From assembly GCA_027186245.1 (NCBI GenBank), contig CP114487.1, positions 10,101,001 to 10,165,000 on the forward strand: a stretch of 64,000 nt of DNA, in the 5' to 3' direction. The notes beneath the pieces were generated by a model. The model saw nothing but the letters and a program-made list of their open reading frames with translations, searched no databases and was not told where the DNA came from. Positions 48,749 through 60,379 of this stretch are shown here, piece by piece; position 1 is the first letter of the stretch; the number at the start of each line of letters is the position of its first letter. The DNA is from Coriaria nepalensis (Eukaryota > Streptophyta > Magnoliopsida > Cucurbitales > Coriariaceae). The position numbers and the translations under genes were made by a program.

Positions 48749-48756
48749 TATAAAAT
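48749..48756 (+). promoter_or_regulatory. TATA box of laccase C
   Basis: TATAAAAT lies 78 bp upstream of the ATG at 48827. This is a typical distance and leaves a leader of about 45 bases. Confidence 0.55.
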
Positions 48757-48826
48757 GTCAGCGAAACTAATCGCACTCTCAGTCTTCCTCTTTTAGGAAC
48801 TGGAACATTTTATTGCAAACGAAACC

Positions 48827-49210
48827 ATGCCTTGCTTCATTAAGAAAACGGAGCTGTTCTTGGAGCTTACAATCACTTTGCTTCTGGTTATTCATGGAGC
48901 TGTGGTTCTCATGGCTGAAGCTGCAAACGTGCATTACTATGACTTTGTCGTAAGTACTACGTTTTTCACTTATTAGTTTTCATCGATTTCTCTTATCGAA
49001 TCTATTCAAGTAAATTATACGTTTGTGGTCCTGGTGATTCAATGCAGCTAAAAGAGAGCAATTTTTCAAGGCTTTGTGGATCAAAGAGCATGTTGACCGT
49101 AAATGAAAGTTTTCCAGGGCCAACGCTTTACATAAACAAAGGGGATACTGTCTATGTCAACGTTTACAATGAAGGGAATTACGGCGTCACAATACACTGG
49201 TAAATTTAAT

Positions 49211-49244
<34 letters not shown>

Positions 49245-51610
49245 TGGGTTTGTAAGTATTTTTTAAAACATGGATTGTAGGCATGGCGTGAAGCAACCGA
49301 GAAATCCATGGTTCGACGGGCCGGTGTATATCACACAATGCCCCATATCACCGGGAACAAATTTCACATATCAGGTTTTGTTTTCCGAGGAAGAAGGAAC
49401 TGTATGGTGGCATGCACACAGTGATTGGACTCGAGCCACCGTCCATGGTGTCATCGTTGTCAGGCCTGCTAATGGAACCGTCTACCCATTTCCTCAGCCT
49501 GATGGCGAGCAAACTCTCGTATTTGGTACGTAAGATATATCTGTATATAATAAACATCACTTCAATCTTTGAACGCTTTACATCTCTGTTTGTTTCGATG
49601 GAAACAGAGTAGAAAACAGAGGAAAGTTATTGAAAAATATCTCATATTTAGGATGGATTCTCATTTAATTTGTTTGTTTCGCTTTTTTTTGCGACTCTTC
49701 TAAATTTTTAAAATTTTTCTACTGCAAATCAATGCCATTACTTATTATTTGGTGTATAGAGATTGGTAAGTTGACGGCTTGAGAGGATTGTGAGTTTGAA
49801 GTTTGACATTTAGGTCTCAACACTGTTTCCACCAGCCTTGCTAAGAAGTTAGCTAAACATCTTCGCTTCACCTACAAATTCTTTCCCTTGACTAAATTTT
49901 GCAAACATGTCTTTTGGGCCCAATTCATTTTGTAATGGACTTGGGCTGGATCTGATAGCCTGACAACAAAAAGCCTGGCCCATCTATCTTTCTCGTTACT
50001 TACTAATGGTTTGTCATGGCAGCGTCCTGGTATAAGGAAGATGTGATGTCATTGATGGACGAAGCACTTCGTGACGGTGGGCTCACGAAATTATCGGATG
50101 CTTACGTCATCAACGGTCAACCTGGGAATTTCTACGATTGCTCCAACGGTATTAACTAACTCAAACGTTTATCAATTGGACGATCTAGCGTATTATATAT
50201 TCCGATGATAGGTACTATATAAGATGATTTAGTAATGAATAACTTGTGTTTGAAATAGTGAATTAATCGAACGCAGAAACAATATTCCGGTTGTCAGTGG
50301 ACTATGGGAAAACATATCTTCTCCGGATACTAAACACGGTACAAAACTCCGACATGTTCTTTGCCATAGCTAACCACAGTTTAACCGTGGTTGGTTGGGA
50401 CGGTTCTTACGTTAAACCTGTAGTTTCAAACTACATACTTATAACTCCGGGACAGACCATGGATGTTTTAGTCACGGCAAATCAGTCCTTGGGACATTAT
50501 TACATGCTTGCAAGCCCGTATTTTGATGGACAAGCCGACGATTTCGACAAAAGCATAACCAGTGCTATATGGCAGTACAATGGCAACTACACTTCCCCAC
50601 CTTCACCTATCTATCCTACTTATATGCCTGATTTCTATGATTATCTTTCTTCAATTACTTACATACAAAAGTTGAGGAGCTTAAATTCAGCAGAGCACCC
50701 AATTGATGTCCCTATGAATATCAGTACGAAAATGTACATAGCGGTTTCAATCAACATGTTGAACTGCCCAAATGATTCTTGTTCTGGTCCGGACGGCAAC
50801 CGCATTGCTTCAAGTCTTAACAACATAAGTTTTGCAAATCCTAACTTGGATATATTGCAAGCCTACTACAGGTATACATGTCATATGACCATGACATTAC
50901 TAGGCTATCTCGCTAATCATCCGATTAATTATTGAATTATGGGGAGGGCCCTAAATGTTTGATTTATGCAGGAATATAAGCGGGTATTACGAGACAGATT
51001 TTCCAGACAAGCCACCGAATTTGTACAACTTTACTTCATCGGACTTGACGACGGACAACATTACATTAGCGGACCAAGGGACAAGAGTGAAGGTGCTTGA
51101 ATATAACGAGACAGTTGAGATCACTTTCCAGGGAACGAATGTGATGAACTCGGATGAGAATCATCCAATGCATTTGCACGGGTTTAGATTCTATGTGGTC
51201 GGATTCGGTATAGGAAATTTCGACAACACGACTGACCCGCTTACGTATAACTTGGTAGATCCACCGGAAGCTAATACTTTTCCCGTACCAAAAGCTGGTT
51301 GGGCTACTATCAGATTTAGAGCCAATAATCCAGGTACGTAAAATGGCCTCCCTCTCTTTTTCTTTCCCCCCTTAAATAAGCAAAGTTTAAGATGGAATTG
51401 AAATGATGTGGACTCTATGCAGGGGTATGGTTTATGCACTGTCACTTTGATCGGCACATGACTTGGGGAATGGACATGGCTTTCATAGTGAAAAATGGGC
51501 CCACGGAAGAGACGAGTATGCTTCCTCCTCCAGATTACTTGCCTGCTTGTGTAGATACTTATTCTGTCTTGGGTCGACAAGAGCAGTCCACGTTGGAGGA
51601 CCAAGACTGA
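48827..51610 (+). CDS. Laccase C (multicopper oxidase, LAC14/15 clade)
   Basis: Seven exons (48827-48949, 49048-49199, 49281-49525, 50023-50148, 50277-50871, 50972-51333, 51423-51610) total 1791 nt, 596 residues. It has a signal peptide with a long hydrophobic core ([20 protein letters not shown]). The copper motifs are [48 protein letters not shown] and [17 protein letters not shown] (Met axial; Phe where Leu is usual). Most laccases stop within a few residues of the final Cys (LPxC). This one continues for about 18 more residues ([19 protein letters not shown]) before TGA. The extra intron at 50872-50971 splits ILQAYYR from NISG and is shared with LacB only. No lesions. Secreted, cell-wall oxidase by family. 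Confidence 0.95.
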
Positions 51611-51949
51611 AGGAAATACCAAACAGAAGAAGCAAGATATATGATATTTTGTAAGCAAGGTCAAGATTATACGATAATTTCTTTCAATTTTTTTTTTTTT
51701 TTTTTTGCCAAATGGATATAGGATTTGGCAAAGACAAAAAAAAAAAGAACTAGTAGATTTATTATGAGTTTATTTACTTTTTAATCGAACTTTTTAATCT
51801 TTCTAACTATTTTTTTAGATTATTGAAGTTAATTTGATAAACTTTTAACATGAATTGATATATCAAATTATGATATGTGTAAATTCATAATTTTAATAAT
51901 ATTATGTTAATAATAAAAAATTAAATTATAAATTTAACTCACAGTAATA

Positions 51950-52165
51950 TTTTTCCTTACAATTTCATCTCAAAAGTTTAAAAAATTATAAATTTTCCCT
52001 AAATGTTTTTTTTTTCCTTTTTCCCCAACCTCCATGGCTATGGAGCTCAAGCTCCATGACATTTGGGCATGGAGGTTGAGGAAAAAAAGGAAAAAAAAAG
52101 GAAAAAATAGGGAAAACAATTATAATGTTACAAATTTTCGAGATGAAATTATAAAGAAAAAGATT
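51950..52165. repeat. Long near-perfect hairpin (MITE-like)
   Basis: The left arm (about 51953-52037) runs TTACAATTTCATCTC, through AAATTTTCCCTAAATG, a T-rich run and CCCCAACCTCCATG. The right arm (about 52064-52157) is its reverse complement, with CATGGAGGTTGAGG, an A-rich run, TAGGGAAAAC and GAGATGAAATTATAA. The centre GGAGCTCAAGCTCC is itself palindromic. Arms of about 85-95 bases with a short loop are typical of a MITE and could fold into a small-RNA precursor if transcribed. It lies about 340 bp downstream of LacC. Confidence 0.75.
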
Positions 52166-52928
52166 ATATAACATAAACTTGTCAAAGATTGTAGGAATTA
52201 AAAAGTATGAATTAAATTAAATATAAACTAAAAATTTTCTCAAAAATTATATTTAAATAAATTCATAAAACCTGAAATATACATAAATTAAATAATAAAT
52301 TAAACTATTTATTATTTATGTTTTAAGATGTAAAAATAATTATTAATATATATATATATATATAATGAAATTTTAATAAATTATTTTTAATTTAATTTAA
52401 TTATTATTTAAATAAAATTATTAATTTATCGAATATTAAATCCCATAAAAGTTTCCAACTCCCATTAATAGACGGCTTATACAAAATAAAATAAAGCCGT
52501 TGCACGAGGAAACGTGCTGCTCGTAGATTTAGATGGAACACTTAACTTTCTGTAGATATTATATATATATATATATATATCTTTATTGGATGGGTTCCTA
52601 TGAACAGTTATTTTTACATATAATTTTACACTCTTTTCGAACCGTTAGATTAATTTTATATCTTAAAGATGGAAATCTAAACTGCTGCAACCATGCACGT
52701 GACCTTCAACTTTCATCTGGAAATGTTCGTTTTCCTCTCGCTCGTTTTCATTTGGAAACATTTTCCTCTCAGTGTTTTCTTCTGAGCCAAATTTGTGAAG
52801 AAGAGAAATAGATCCAGAGAAGAAGAGAGACAAGCGTTTTTGCTTCGAGATTTGCATCTGTTTAAGGTAAGATTTTCCAAACTCTAAAATTCAACAAATT
52901 GATTTCGATTCCGAATGAATTGGAGCTT

Positions 52929-53770
52929 CAAATATGTTAGTTGGGTTCCATTTTCCCCTTTCCTCTTTCCCCTAAAAATAGAGCTGATTCAAGTCTCGTA
53001 TTCACAGTTGATCTTCTGATATTTGTATCTTCCAAATATGCTTGTTCTTTGTTCGCCTATGTGTGCACTGTTTGTGTTATATAATTAAGCTTCTTTCTAC
53101 GAGAGATAAGTAAGGTAGAAATATTATAATAGTAAATATAATTTTTTTTTCTTGTATCCAAAATTTTGACAAAATTACAAGAACATGCTCAAAAGAGAGT
53201 GTAATTCGACGATCAAACTAAACTAAAACTTATTTAAGAATCCAATAGTCATCAGTGAAGGTTTAATTTACACCACATTGACAATTTTCGGTTGGAATCA
53301 TAAATAACATATCTTCACATTCCTCCAATCCATCTCAATAGCCTCAAGCGTTCTAGTTTTTTTTCTCCAGCATCTTTAATGCTTCCCAGCTGCACACATA
53401 GTAAAATCATGGACATTTGAGAAAATTTATACATACATGGAGAGATAATGATTTTCGAAAGTAGGATGGGCATTCCAGCCCCTGAAAAACATCCTCGGAT
53501 TCACTAATTTTTGCTTCATCCTCGTCAGAATCAAAATCAAAATCACCGCTAGCTCAACTTCGTCAATATTATCTTCGCTATCTTCACTAGTGAATTGTTA
53601 TTACAGCTTCAATTAATTGAACCAAAGCACAAGCATTACCAAAAGTATGAAAAAAGAACTAACTTGGAAGATACTAATAGCATAAGACCAATTGTGAATA
53701 CGAGACTTGAATCAGCTCGATTTTTAGGGAAAAGGGAAAATAGGAGGAAAGGGGAACCTAACTGATTTGT
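52929..53770. mobile_element. Inverted-repeat element with captured-gene-like interior
   Basis: The left arm (about 52929-53035) contains GCTGATTCAAGTCTCGTATT. The right arm (about 53660-53770), read on the minus strand, has the same words, with AGTATCTTCCAA near each inner end and TTAG(TT)GGTTCC near each outer end. The arms are about 105 bases and imperfect, the interior about 620. On the minus strand the interior encodes an acidic stretch (DFDFDSDEDEAKISESEDVF, about 53480-53550) and a further piece (LGSIKDAGEKKLERLRL, about 53330-53390) with plausible splice signals. This is like gene fragments carried by Pack-MULE-type elements. No transposase and no confirmed target duplication. Confidence 0.5.
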
Positions 53771-54344
53771 TAGCGGAGTGAAAATGAACAAATGAACAAA
53801 GGTCCGCAACCAATTTGACTTCTCTATTGAATCATATTTACTCGGGATGAGAGCTGCTTGCGGGTGAAGAAGGCTGTCAATGAATCACACCACTGATAGT
53901 TGGGTTTAATCTATGCTTTGTGGCTCATTTACAAGACACCATCAATATAACCATTTCACTTATGCTAGTATAACCCATGACCTCCGGGTAATAATGGTGA
54001 TGCAAATAGTCTGTATGTAGTATTACTTAGTTAGGCTTTAAAACTTGCCCTTTCATGGGTCATGTAGGGAATTACTTTTCTCCACGACTATGTTCCTATA
54101 TTGTTGGTTTTCCAATTATGCTCCAATAAACCACTCAACCAGTGAATTCGATTTGGTCCAGAAGAAATGGATTGAGAAGCAAAATGCTTTGCGAATGCGG
54201 AAAAGCTTTTCCGGAGGATAACTTCTTGCATGAGTACTTATACTCTATTTTCGTTATTTGATAAATGAGTCGTACTTATGCTCTGTTTCGATAGCCTGAA
54301 ACAAGAATTCTGGCCCGCGCAACTTTATTGTAACTAGTGACTAC

Positions 54345-54465
54345 AGTACGTCATATCTATCTTTCTCTTACTTACTAATGGTCTGTCTTGGGCCATGGCA
54401 GCGTCGTACAGCTAATAACGAAGATGTGATGTCGTTAATGGACGAAGCACTTCGTAACAAGAGGT
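54345..54465 (+). pseudogene. Laccase exon-4 relic with flanking intron
   Basis: 54415-54462 reads [14 protein letters not shown], matching exon 4 of LacC ([16 protein letters not shown] at about 50036). The match continues upstream into non-coding sequence: ATCTTTCTC.TACTTACTAATGGT and CATGGCAGCGTC occur both here and in LacC intron 3 (about 49985-50028). The copy therefore came from genomic DNA and is a fragment of a lost LacC-like gene. It ends within the exon at about 54463. Confidence 0.85.
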
Positions 54466-55309
54466 AATTCCCTATTTTACGTAGAATTGACAGCTTATAT
54501 GAAAGAAAATACAAATTAAGAAGTTTCGCAAGGAAACGTGTAATTGCTTCCTATATATATATATAGATCGAATAATTAATTTTTTGGTAGATATATATAT
54601 ATTGTTTGGGAAATATCTCTATCTCTGTCCGGCCGTGGCCAATAAGAGAAGGAATCCGCACCCATTGGGCTAGAGGTTAGAATCCGAGCATTGTTTGACT
54701 CATTCAATAAATGAGGCTACGGAATAAAGAACGGTGTTGACCTGTTCAGTTGATCGGACTTTTAGCTCTTGAATTATAAGTCGGGGATTGCTTAAGAGGG
54801 AAGTGCCGACTTGAGAGGTTGGACCAATGTGCCGCATGGTGTAAGAGTAAATACTTGTCTTAACAGTGTCAGAAGGAAATAAGTAAAATAGATAGAACAT
54901 TAATCTACATATCTGACACGCGTAAGATAAAAGTAAGAATTATCTTCTGATGAGATTATATAAATATTAAAATCTTAATTTTATAAAAAAGTTATACTAT
55001 ATTCTCTAGTTAGTGAAGTCTTATCCACTTAAAATATTCTCAAAATATAAAATCACCAGAGAGTTAACTTAACAATTAGAGAAGGTGTGTCAGATACAAC
55101 TCCGACATTCGCTTATTTTTCTTGTGCATAACTTAACCTTGGCTAGGTGGACATACGGTTGGTCTTCGGATTTCGTGTAGGCTAGATTTGATCATCATAA
55201 TATGGTTTAAAAAAAATGATTTTCAGCTCATAGAAGTTGAGTTTTTGAAAAAGTGTAAGATGTTGGAAGTGAAAATGAAAAAAGGTGGATTAGAGCAAGA
55301 AAAGAATGA

Positions 55310-55640
55310 CGAGGAAAGTCCCTTTACTTAGAGGATCTTTCACTTCCAGTTCTCGAAAAGTTCAAACTTCTCATGTTCAACTTCTACATGAGAATACTAA
55401 TCTTAAAGACATATAGAGGCTTACAAGACCACAATAAGATTAAATGCTCATAGTGATGAGTTAATATACCTGACATTCCATATCACTCTTGGTAGACCAG
55501 TAATAGAATGGTACAAAGCCTTAGGTCCTAGGTTGATCGGTTCTTTTATTAAGTTGAAGACTTAGTTCGTGACCAACTTCTCAAAAATCAAAATAACTAA
55601 GAAATTATAGGCCTAAGTAGTTTTTAGGGGAAATCTTGTG
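55310..55640 (+). mobile_element. Ty3/gypsy retrotransposon gag relic
   Basis: One plus-strand frame, interrupted by stops, reads HIEAYKTTIRLNAHSDELIY, then LTFHITLGRPVIEWYKALG, PRLIGSFIKLK and FVTNFS. This is the retrotransposon gag pattern (..H(L/I)E.YK..M...G..DE..C..F...L.G.A..W...L.P.SI.SF..L...F...F). The frame is not functional. Flanking sequence at 54600-55190 is A/T-rich and may hold LTR remnants (GTGTCAGATACAACTCCGAC near 55086), but I could not pair them. No pol gene is seen. Confidence 0.65.
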
Positions 55641-56590
55641 CGAGTATACAGATTAGTTTAAAAAAGAAGCGCATAAAGTGGATAGGCCAGCAGAACCATG
55701 AGTGCTGCATGTGTTTTGGGGTGAACCAAAAATTGGAAATTATTGTTTGTCTAGCAAGAGGAATTTGGAAGAGACTAGGAAAATTTAATAATTTTCTCTA
55801 CGTGCTATCTTGCTATACTGGCTTAAATTATGTGTGCACTTAGTTCTAAGAAAAAAAAAACCTGCATTTCTTATTGGTCAATCAAATCTACTCGTGTTTG
55901 ACCAAAACAAGAAAAAAAGAAAGAAAAATTGTAATCGTGGAGATCACGATAACTTAACATACTGTGATTATAAGTTCGACATTTTGACACCGACCTAGTA
56001 TTGAAGTTGAACTGATCAATATCACAAGCCTATAGCAAATAGCTCGATCGGTAGGTACACGGCTAAACTTATTCATACCCCTTAACTTAGGTAGGCGGTC
56101 CTTCAAAGTCTTCGTACATAAATTAGCTGTCAGATATGAGCATGCAGTCTACAGATATTTTTTTCTTCACTGTGGACCCCATTGTATTTACCCCATTAAT
56201 CTTTCAGTTTATGAAGTTTTATTTTTCAATTCCTACACGTAAGAAAGTTTGTCTACTTAGAGCACACTGCGATTAGATGATCGATGCAGAATCAACCTCC
56301 AATTCAGGAGCGATCCCGTCATGATCTAAGAGAATCGTACGTAGAGATAAAGAATGTGTAAGACAGTGCTTCTTACGCTAATAAAGAACTTGCCAGAAAG
56401 TTGTGCGAACAGAAATAAATAATTTGCAGGAAATCACTATCAACGTTGAAACTTGAAGCACCTGCGTTTCACTCATAAGTCAAATCTACTTAACATTCCG
56501 CATTTATGACGTGACCAGCAACAGCATGCACATTTTAGAAAGGTGGTCCGTAAAGATTGGGAAACTTCGACAGTAATGTCTAATTATTAC

Positions 56591-56726
56591 TGCTTACTAA
56601 ATCTAATGCGTAAATTGCTAATTAGTCAAACTAATTAAGTTGATATGTAGTTCTAACCTGCTTACCAAATCTAATGCGTAAGCTGCTAATTAGTCAAACT
56701 AATTTAGTTGATATGTAGTTCTAACC
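56591..56726. repeat. 68-bp tandem duplication
   Basis: The unit TGCTTACTAAATCTAATGCG..GTTGATATGTAGTTCTAACC at 56591-56658 is repeated at 56659-56726 with only a few substitutions (ACTAAAT/ACCAAAT, AAATTGC/AAGCTGC, TTAAG/TTTAG). It is a recent local duplication in the LacD upstream region. Confidence 0.9.
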
Positions 56727-57582
56727 ACAAGTTCCTTTAATTAGAAATCTAGAGTCTCAGCATCGGATCATTAGTCACAAGTGTTAATTGCTAAAGAGCA
56801 GCTACGTATATCCAATCTACAAATTGTTGAGGGTTCAAGAGGAGCTGATCCTGATAGTAATTGGTAACGTCCCAGCCGGCATCATTTGTCCAAACTTGAA
56901 AGTTAGTACAGCTATTCATTGAGATAAGGATTCAATAACCTCCCAAAAAAAAATTAGTAATATGAATTAGATGTAACCTTTTGCTTAATAAGTGGAACAT
57001 GTTCATTTTGATGCCATGATCAGGTGTCAGTACATATGGGTGTAAGAATAATTACGTAGTTTCGTTCACTGATCTCTTTTGTGAGGAAGTTTGTAACTTT
57101 CACACGCAAAAGGAAACACACAATAAATATTTGTTTGAATATCACTGGACGTATATAATATTAGAATCCAATCTAGAAAAAAAAAAAAAATCTGAAATGT
57201 CTTTATTAATGCAAAATTTATCATCGAATCAATTGAAAAGAAAACGTATCAAAAGAAACCCCAACCCAATTTTAAAAATTCAATTTTTAATTAAAATAAT
57301 ATTTTAAAAACAAAAAATACCCACAAAAAAAAAGCTTAAAAAAACATCGAAATGATGAATTTTGACATCAAAACTTTGGGCTGTTATGTCACCCACCAAA
57401 AACGTAGGAAATTAAAAATTAAGATTTTCGGAAAGTGCTTATTCGACTAAACCTGAAACATAAATTTGAAAGTTATATTTTATAAACTCATTTTATTTCG
57501 ATTATTTTGCAATCATTTCATAAATTTTTCCATTCTAAGTCGCGGCGGGACGATTTAGCATAAACCCATCTTCGAGGATGGC

Positions 57583-57590
57583 TATAAATA
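57583..57590 (+). promoter_or_regulatory. TATA box of laccase D
   Basis: TATAAATA lies about 106 bp before the ATG at 57689, consistent with a leader of about 75 bases. Confidence 0.6.
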
Positions 57591-57688
57591 TTTTGAATCC
57601 TCCATAAATTCACCTACCAATTCTACTTTCACAGTTTGAAACAGAGGAAGCTGCATGCAAAAATTAAGAGCATTTTGCTGTTGAAAAC

Positions 57689-59938
57689 ATGACGTTTGAC
57701 AAGAGGGATTTGATCTGCAGGATCTTATGGTTTCTACTATTTGTTGTTCATCCATTCCAAACATTATCTCACTACTACTTTGCGGTATGTATGTCTAATT
57801 TGACTATCTTATGCTAGATCGCATATATCAATATGATGCCCCTTATATATATAACTCTTAATACATACATAGATACATGTACATGCATGCACCTCCAATT
57901 AACTTGTGCTAATTAATCTACAATTGTTTGAAGGTGAAAGAAGTTCCGTACAGAAGGCTATGTCACACAAAAAACATACTGACAGTGAATGGAAAGTTTC
58001 CAGGACCAACAATACGAGTTCAAAAAGGAGATACGATCTATGTCAAGGTTCACAATAAGGGTAGATATAATATCACGATTCACTGGTAAGAATGGGTTAT
58101 TTCAACAAAGTTATCGCAATAAATAACCTTACAAAATAAAAGTTTTTAATCAATTCGTGATAAAAGGCATGGAGTGAAACAACCAAAGTATCCATGGTCA
58201 GACGGTCCGGAATATATTACGCAATGTCCGATTCAACCCGGAGCTATTTTCAAGCAAAAGCTTATATTTTCCATGGAGGAGGGAACATTATGGTGGCATG
58301 CTCATAGTGATTGGTCAAGAGCAACAGTTCATGGAGCCATCATCATTTATCCTAAGACTGGAACTAGCTATCCATTTCCTAAGCCTGATCACGAGGTTCC
58401 AATCATTTTAGGTATATACCAATTTTATTTTCATCATTAATTAGTCTTTTCTGTTATGATCTTGAGATTTTTGTAGGACAAGAAGAAGAAATCTGACAAA
58501 TGTAATTTTGACTATTTGTAATATGTAGGAGAATGGTGGAAGAAAGATATAATGGAGGTTTACAAACTTTTTCTTCAAACTGGAGGAGACCCCAACGTGT
58601 CTGATGCCCTAACTATCAATGGTCAACCTGGTGACCTGTATCCTTGTTCTAAATCCGGTTCGTACACATATGTTCAATTTTACATTTTTTTTTATCATAC
58701 TAATTTTTGTCACAATTTTCCTCAGGGACATTCAAGCTAGCCGTGGATGAAGGAAAGTCATATTTATTCCGTATAGTAAACGCAGCAATGAACATCATAC
58801 TCTTCTTCTCCATATCAAGCCATAATCTCACAGTTGTGAGTATAGATGGTAGCTATACAAAACCATTGACAAGAAATTACATCACAATAGCTCCTGGTCA
58901 AACCTTGGACGCCTTGTTACAAGCAAACCAACAACATGGTCAATATTACATGGCTGCTAGGGCTTACTCAAGTTCCCCTATTGTCCCTTTCGACAACACC
59001 ACAACCACAGCTATACTACAATATAATGCTTGCCCTCCATCTAATTCCTCCCCTTCCTTTCCTTTCCTTCCATATTATAACGATACCGACGCAGCCTTCG
59101 ACTTTTTCGGTAGTCTTCGAAGCTTAGCCAACAAAGACCATCCGGTAACCGTCCCGAGAAAAATCACTACTCCAATCATCTCTACGGTTTCGATAAACAC
59201 ATTTCCATGTCCTAAAGGACGTTCATGCGAGGGTCCGAACGGTACACGTTTATCGGCTAGCATGAATAACATAAGCTTTGTGCTACCTTCAATAGACATA
59301 TTAGAGGCATATTATTATCACGTTAACGGCGTGTTTAGAGGTCATTTCCCGAATTTCCCTCCGCTTGTTTTCAATTTTACGGCTGAGTATCTGCCACTGT
59401 TTCTAGAGATACCGAAAAGAGGGACAGAGGTGAAGCTTCTTAAATATGGATCTGCGGTTGAAATTGTTTTTCAAGGGACAAACCTTGTTGGTGGGATTGA
59501 TCATCCAATGCATCTACATGGGTATAGCTTTTTTGTTGTGGGAACTGGGTTTGGGAATTTTGATAAAGACATGGACCCTCTAAGCTATAATCTTATTGAT
59601 CCTCCTCTCCAAAACACTGCAACTGTGCCCATAAATGGCTGGACTACAATTAGATTCTTGGCAAACAACCCTGGTAATAAATTGTTAGTGTTGATAATTA
59701 AAATGAATATCATATTCGACCAGCTTATAATTATATCAACATCATATAATATTCTAGGCATTGCATGATTAATTTGATGCTTTTGTTTTTCTTCCTTTGG
59801 CAAATAGGAGTTTGGTTCATGCATTGTCATTTGGAGCGTCATCTTACATGGGGAATGGAAACAGTGTTCATTGTAAAGAATGGGAAAGGCCGCAATGTAA
59901 TGTTATCACCTCCGCCACCGGACATGCCGCCGTGTTAA
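57689..59938 (+). CDS. LAC15: Laccase D (LAC15/TT10-like)
   Basis: Six exons (57689-57784, 57934-58085, 58167-58411, 58529-58657, 58726-59673, 59808-59938) total 1701 nt and 566 residues. The N-terminus [20 protein letters not shown] is a signal peptide. The copper motifs are [47 protein letters not shown] and [17 protein letters not shown] (Met axial). Segments such as [32 protein letters not shown] and [17 protein letters not shown] resemble Arabidopsis TRANSPARENT TESTA 10 (LAC15), which oxidises epicatechin and flavonols in the seed coat and affects lignin. The symbol rests on remembered similarity. It ends at DMPPC, as usual. No intron after the AYYY motif, unlike LacB and LacC. No lesions. 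Confidence 0.94.
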
Positions 59939-60379
59939 AACTCGGCTAATGACAAGGCTTGTTAATGGGAATTTGGAGCCAAGTAAGGCCATTGATTGAT
60001 CATTGGCGGAATTTGTAGGGATCCAAATAAACATATAAAATAACAATCATTCTCATTATTATAGTTCATTACCAGCAGTATTATAATAAAACATCACTAT
60101 CATTATAATAAAACATCATTATCATTATTATATTTTATTCTTTTGACAAGCACGTTGTAATACAACATTAATACTATATATTAACCTTTTACACACACTT
60201 GACTAAATACATGTTTTGGCCTTGATCAGCCACACTTATTACTTAAACATTAATATGTCCAGCCATTATTAATTTATTGGGAATTGATCTTAAGGGAAAT
60301 CTTGGAAGTTATCATATTCGTGCAGATTAAGCGTAGTTGTGGTAATCATAATAGATATACCAAAACCCTTTATAATATA
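59939..60379. other. Convergent intergenic region
   Basis: 3' ends of LacD (plus) and the P450 (minus). It contains a duplicated word (ATAATAAAACATCA near 60082 and 60104). No gene. Confidence 0.45.

Larger units (their letters stand above)
51611..57582. other. Repeat-rich spacer between laccases C and D
   Basis: Six kilobases without an intact gene. It holds a near-perfect hairpin (51950-52165), an inverted-repeat element (52929-53770), a laccase exon relic (54345-54465), a gypsy gag relic (55310-55640) and a 68-bp tandem duplication (56591-56726). It also has (AT)n tracts near 52350 and 52560. The rest is AT-rich sequence in which I see nothing. Confidence 0.5.

Noticed and set aside
54700..54900. 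Minus-strand 66-codon frame
   Set aside because: No motif or splice context; it lies in transposon-derived spacer.
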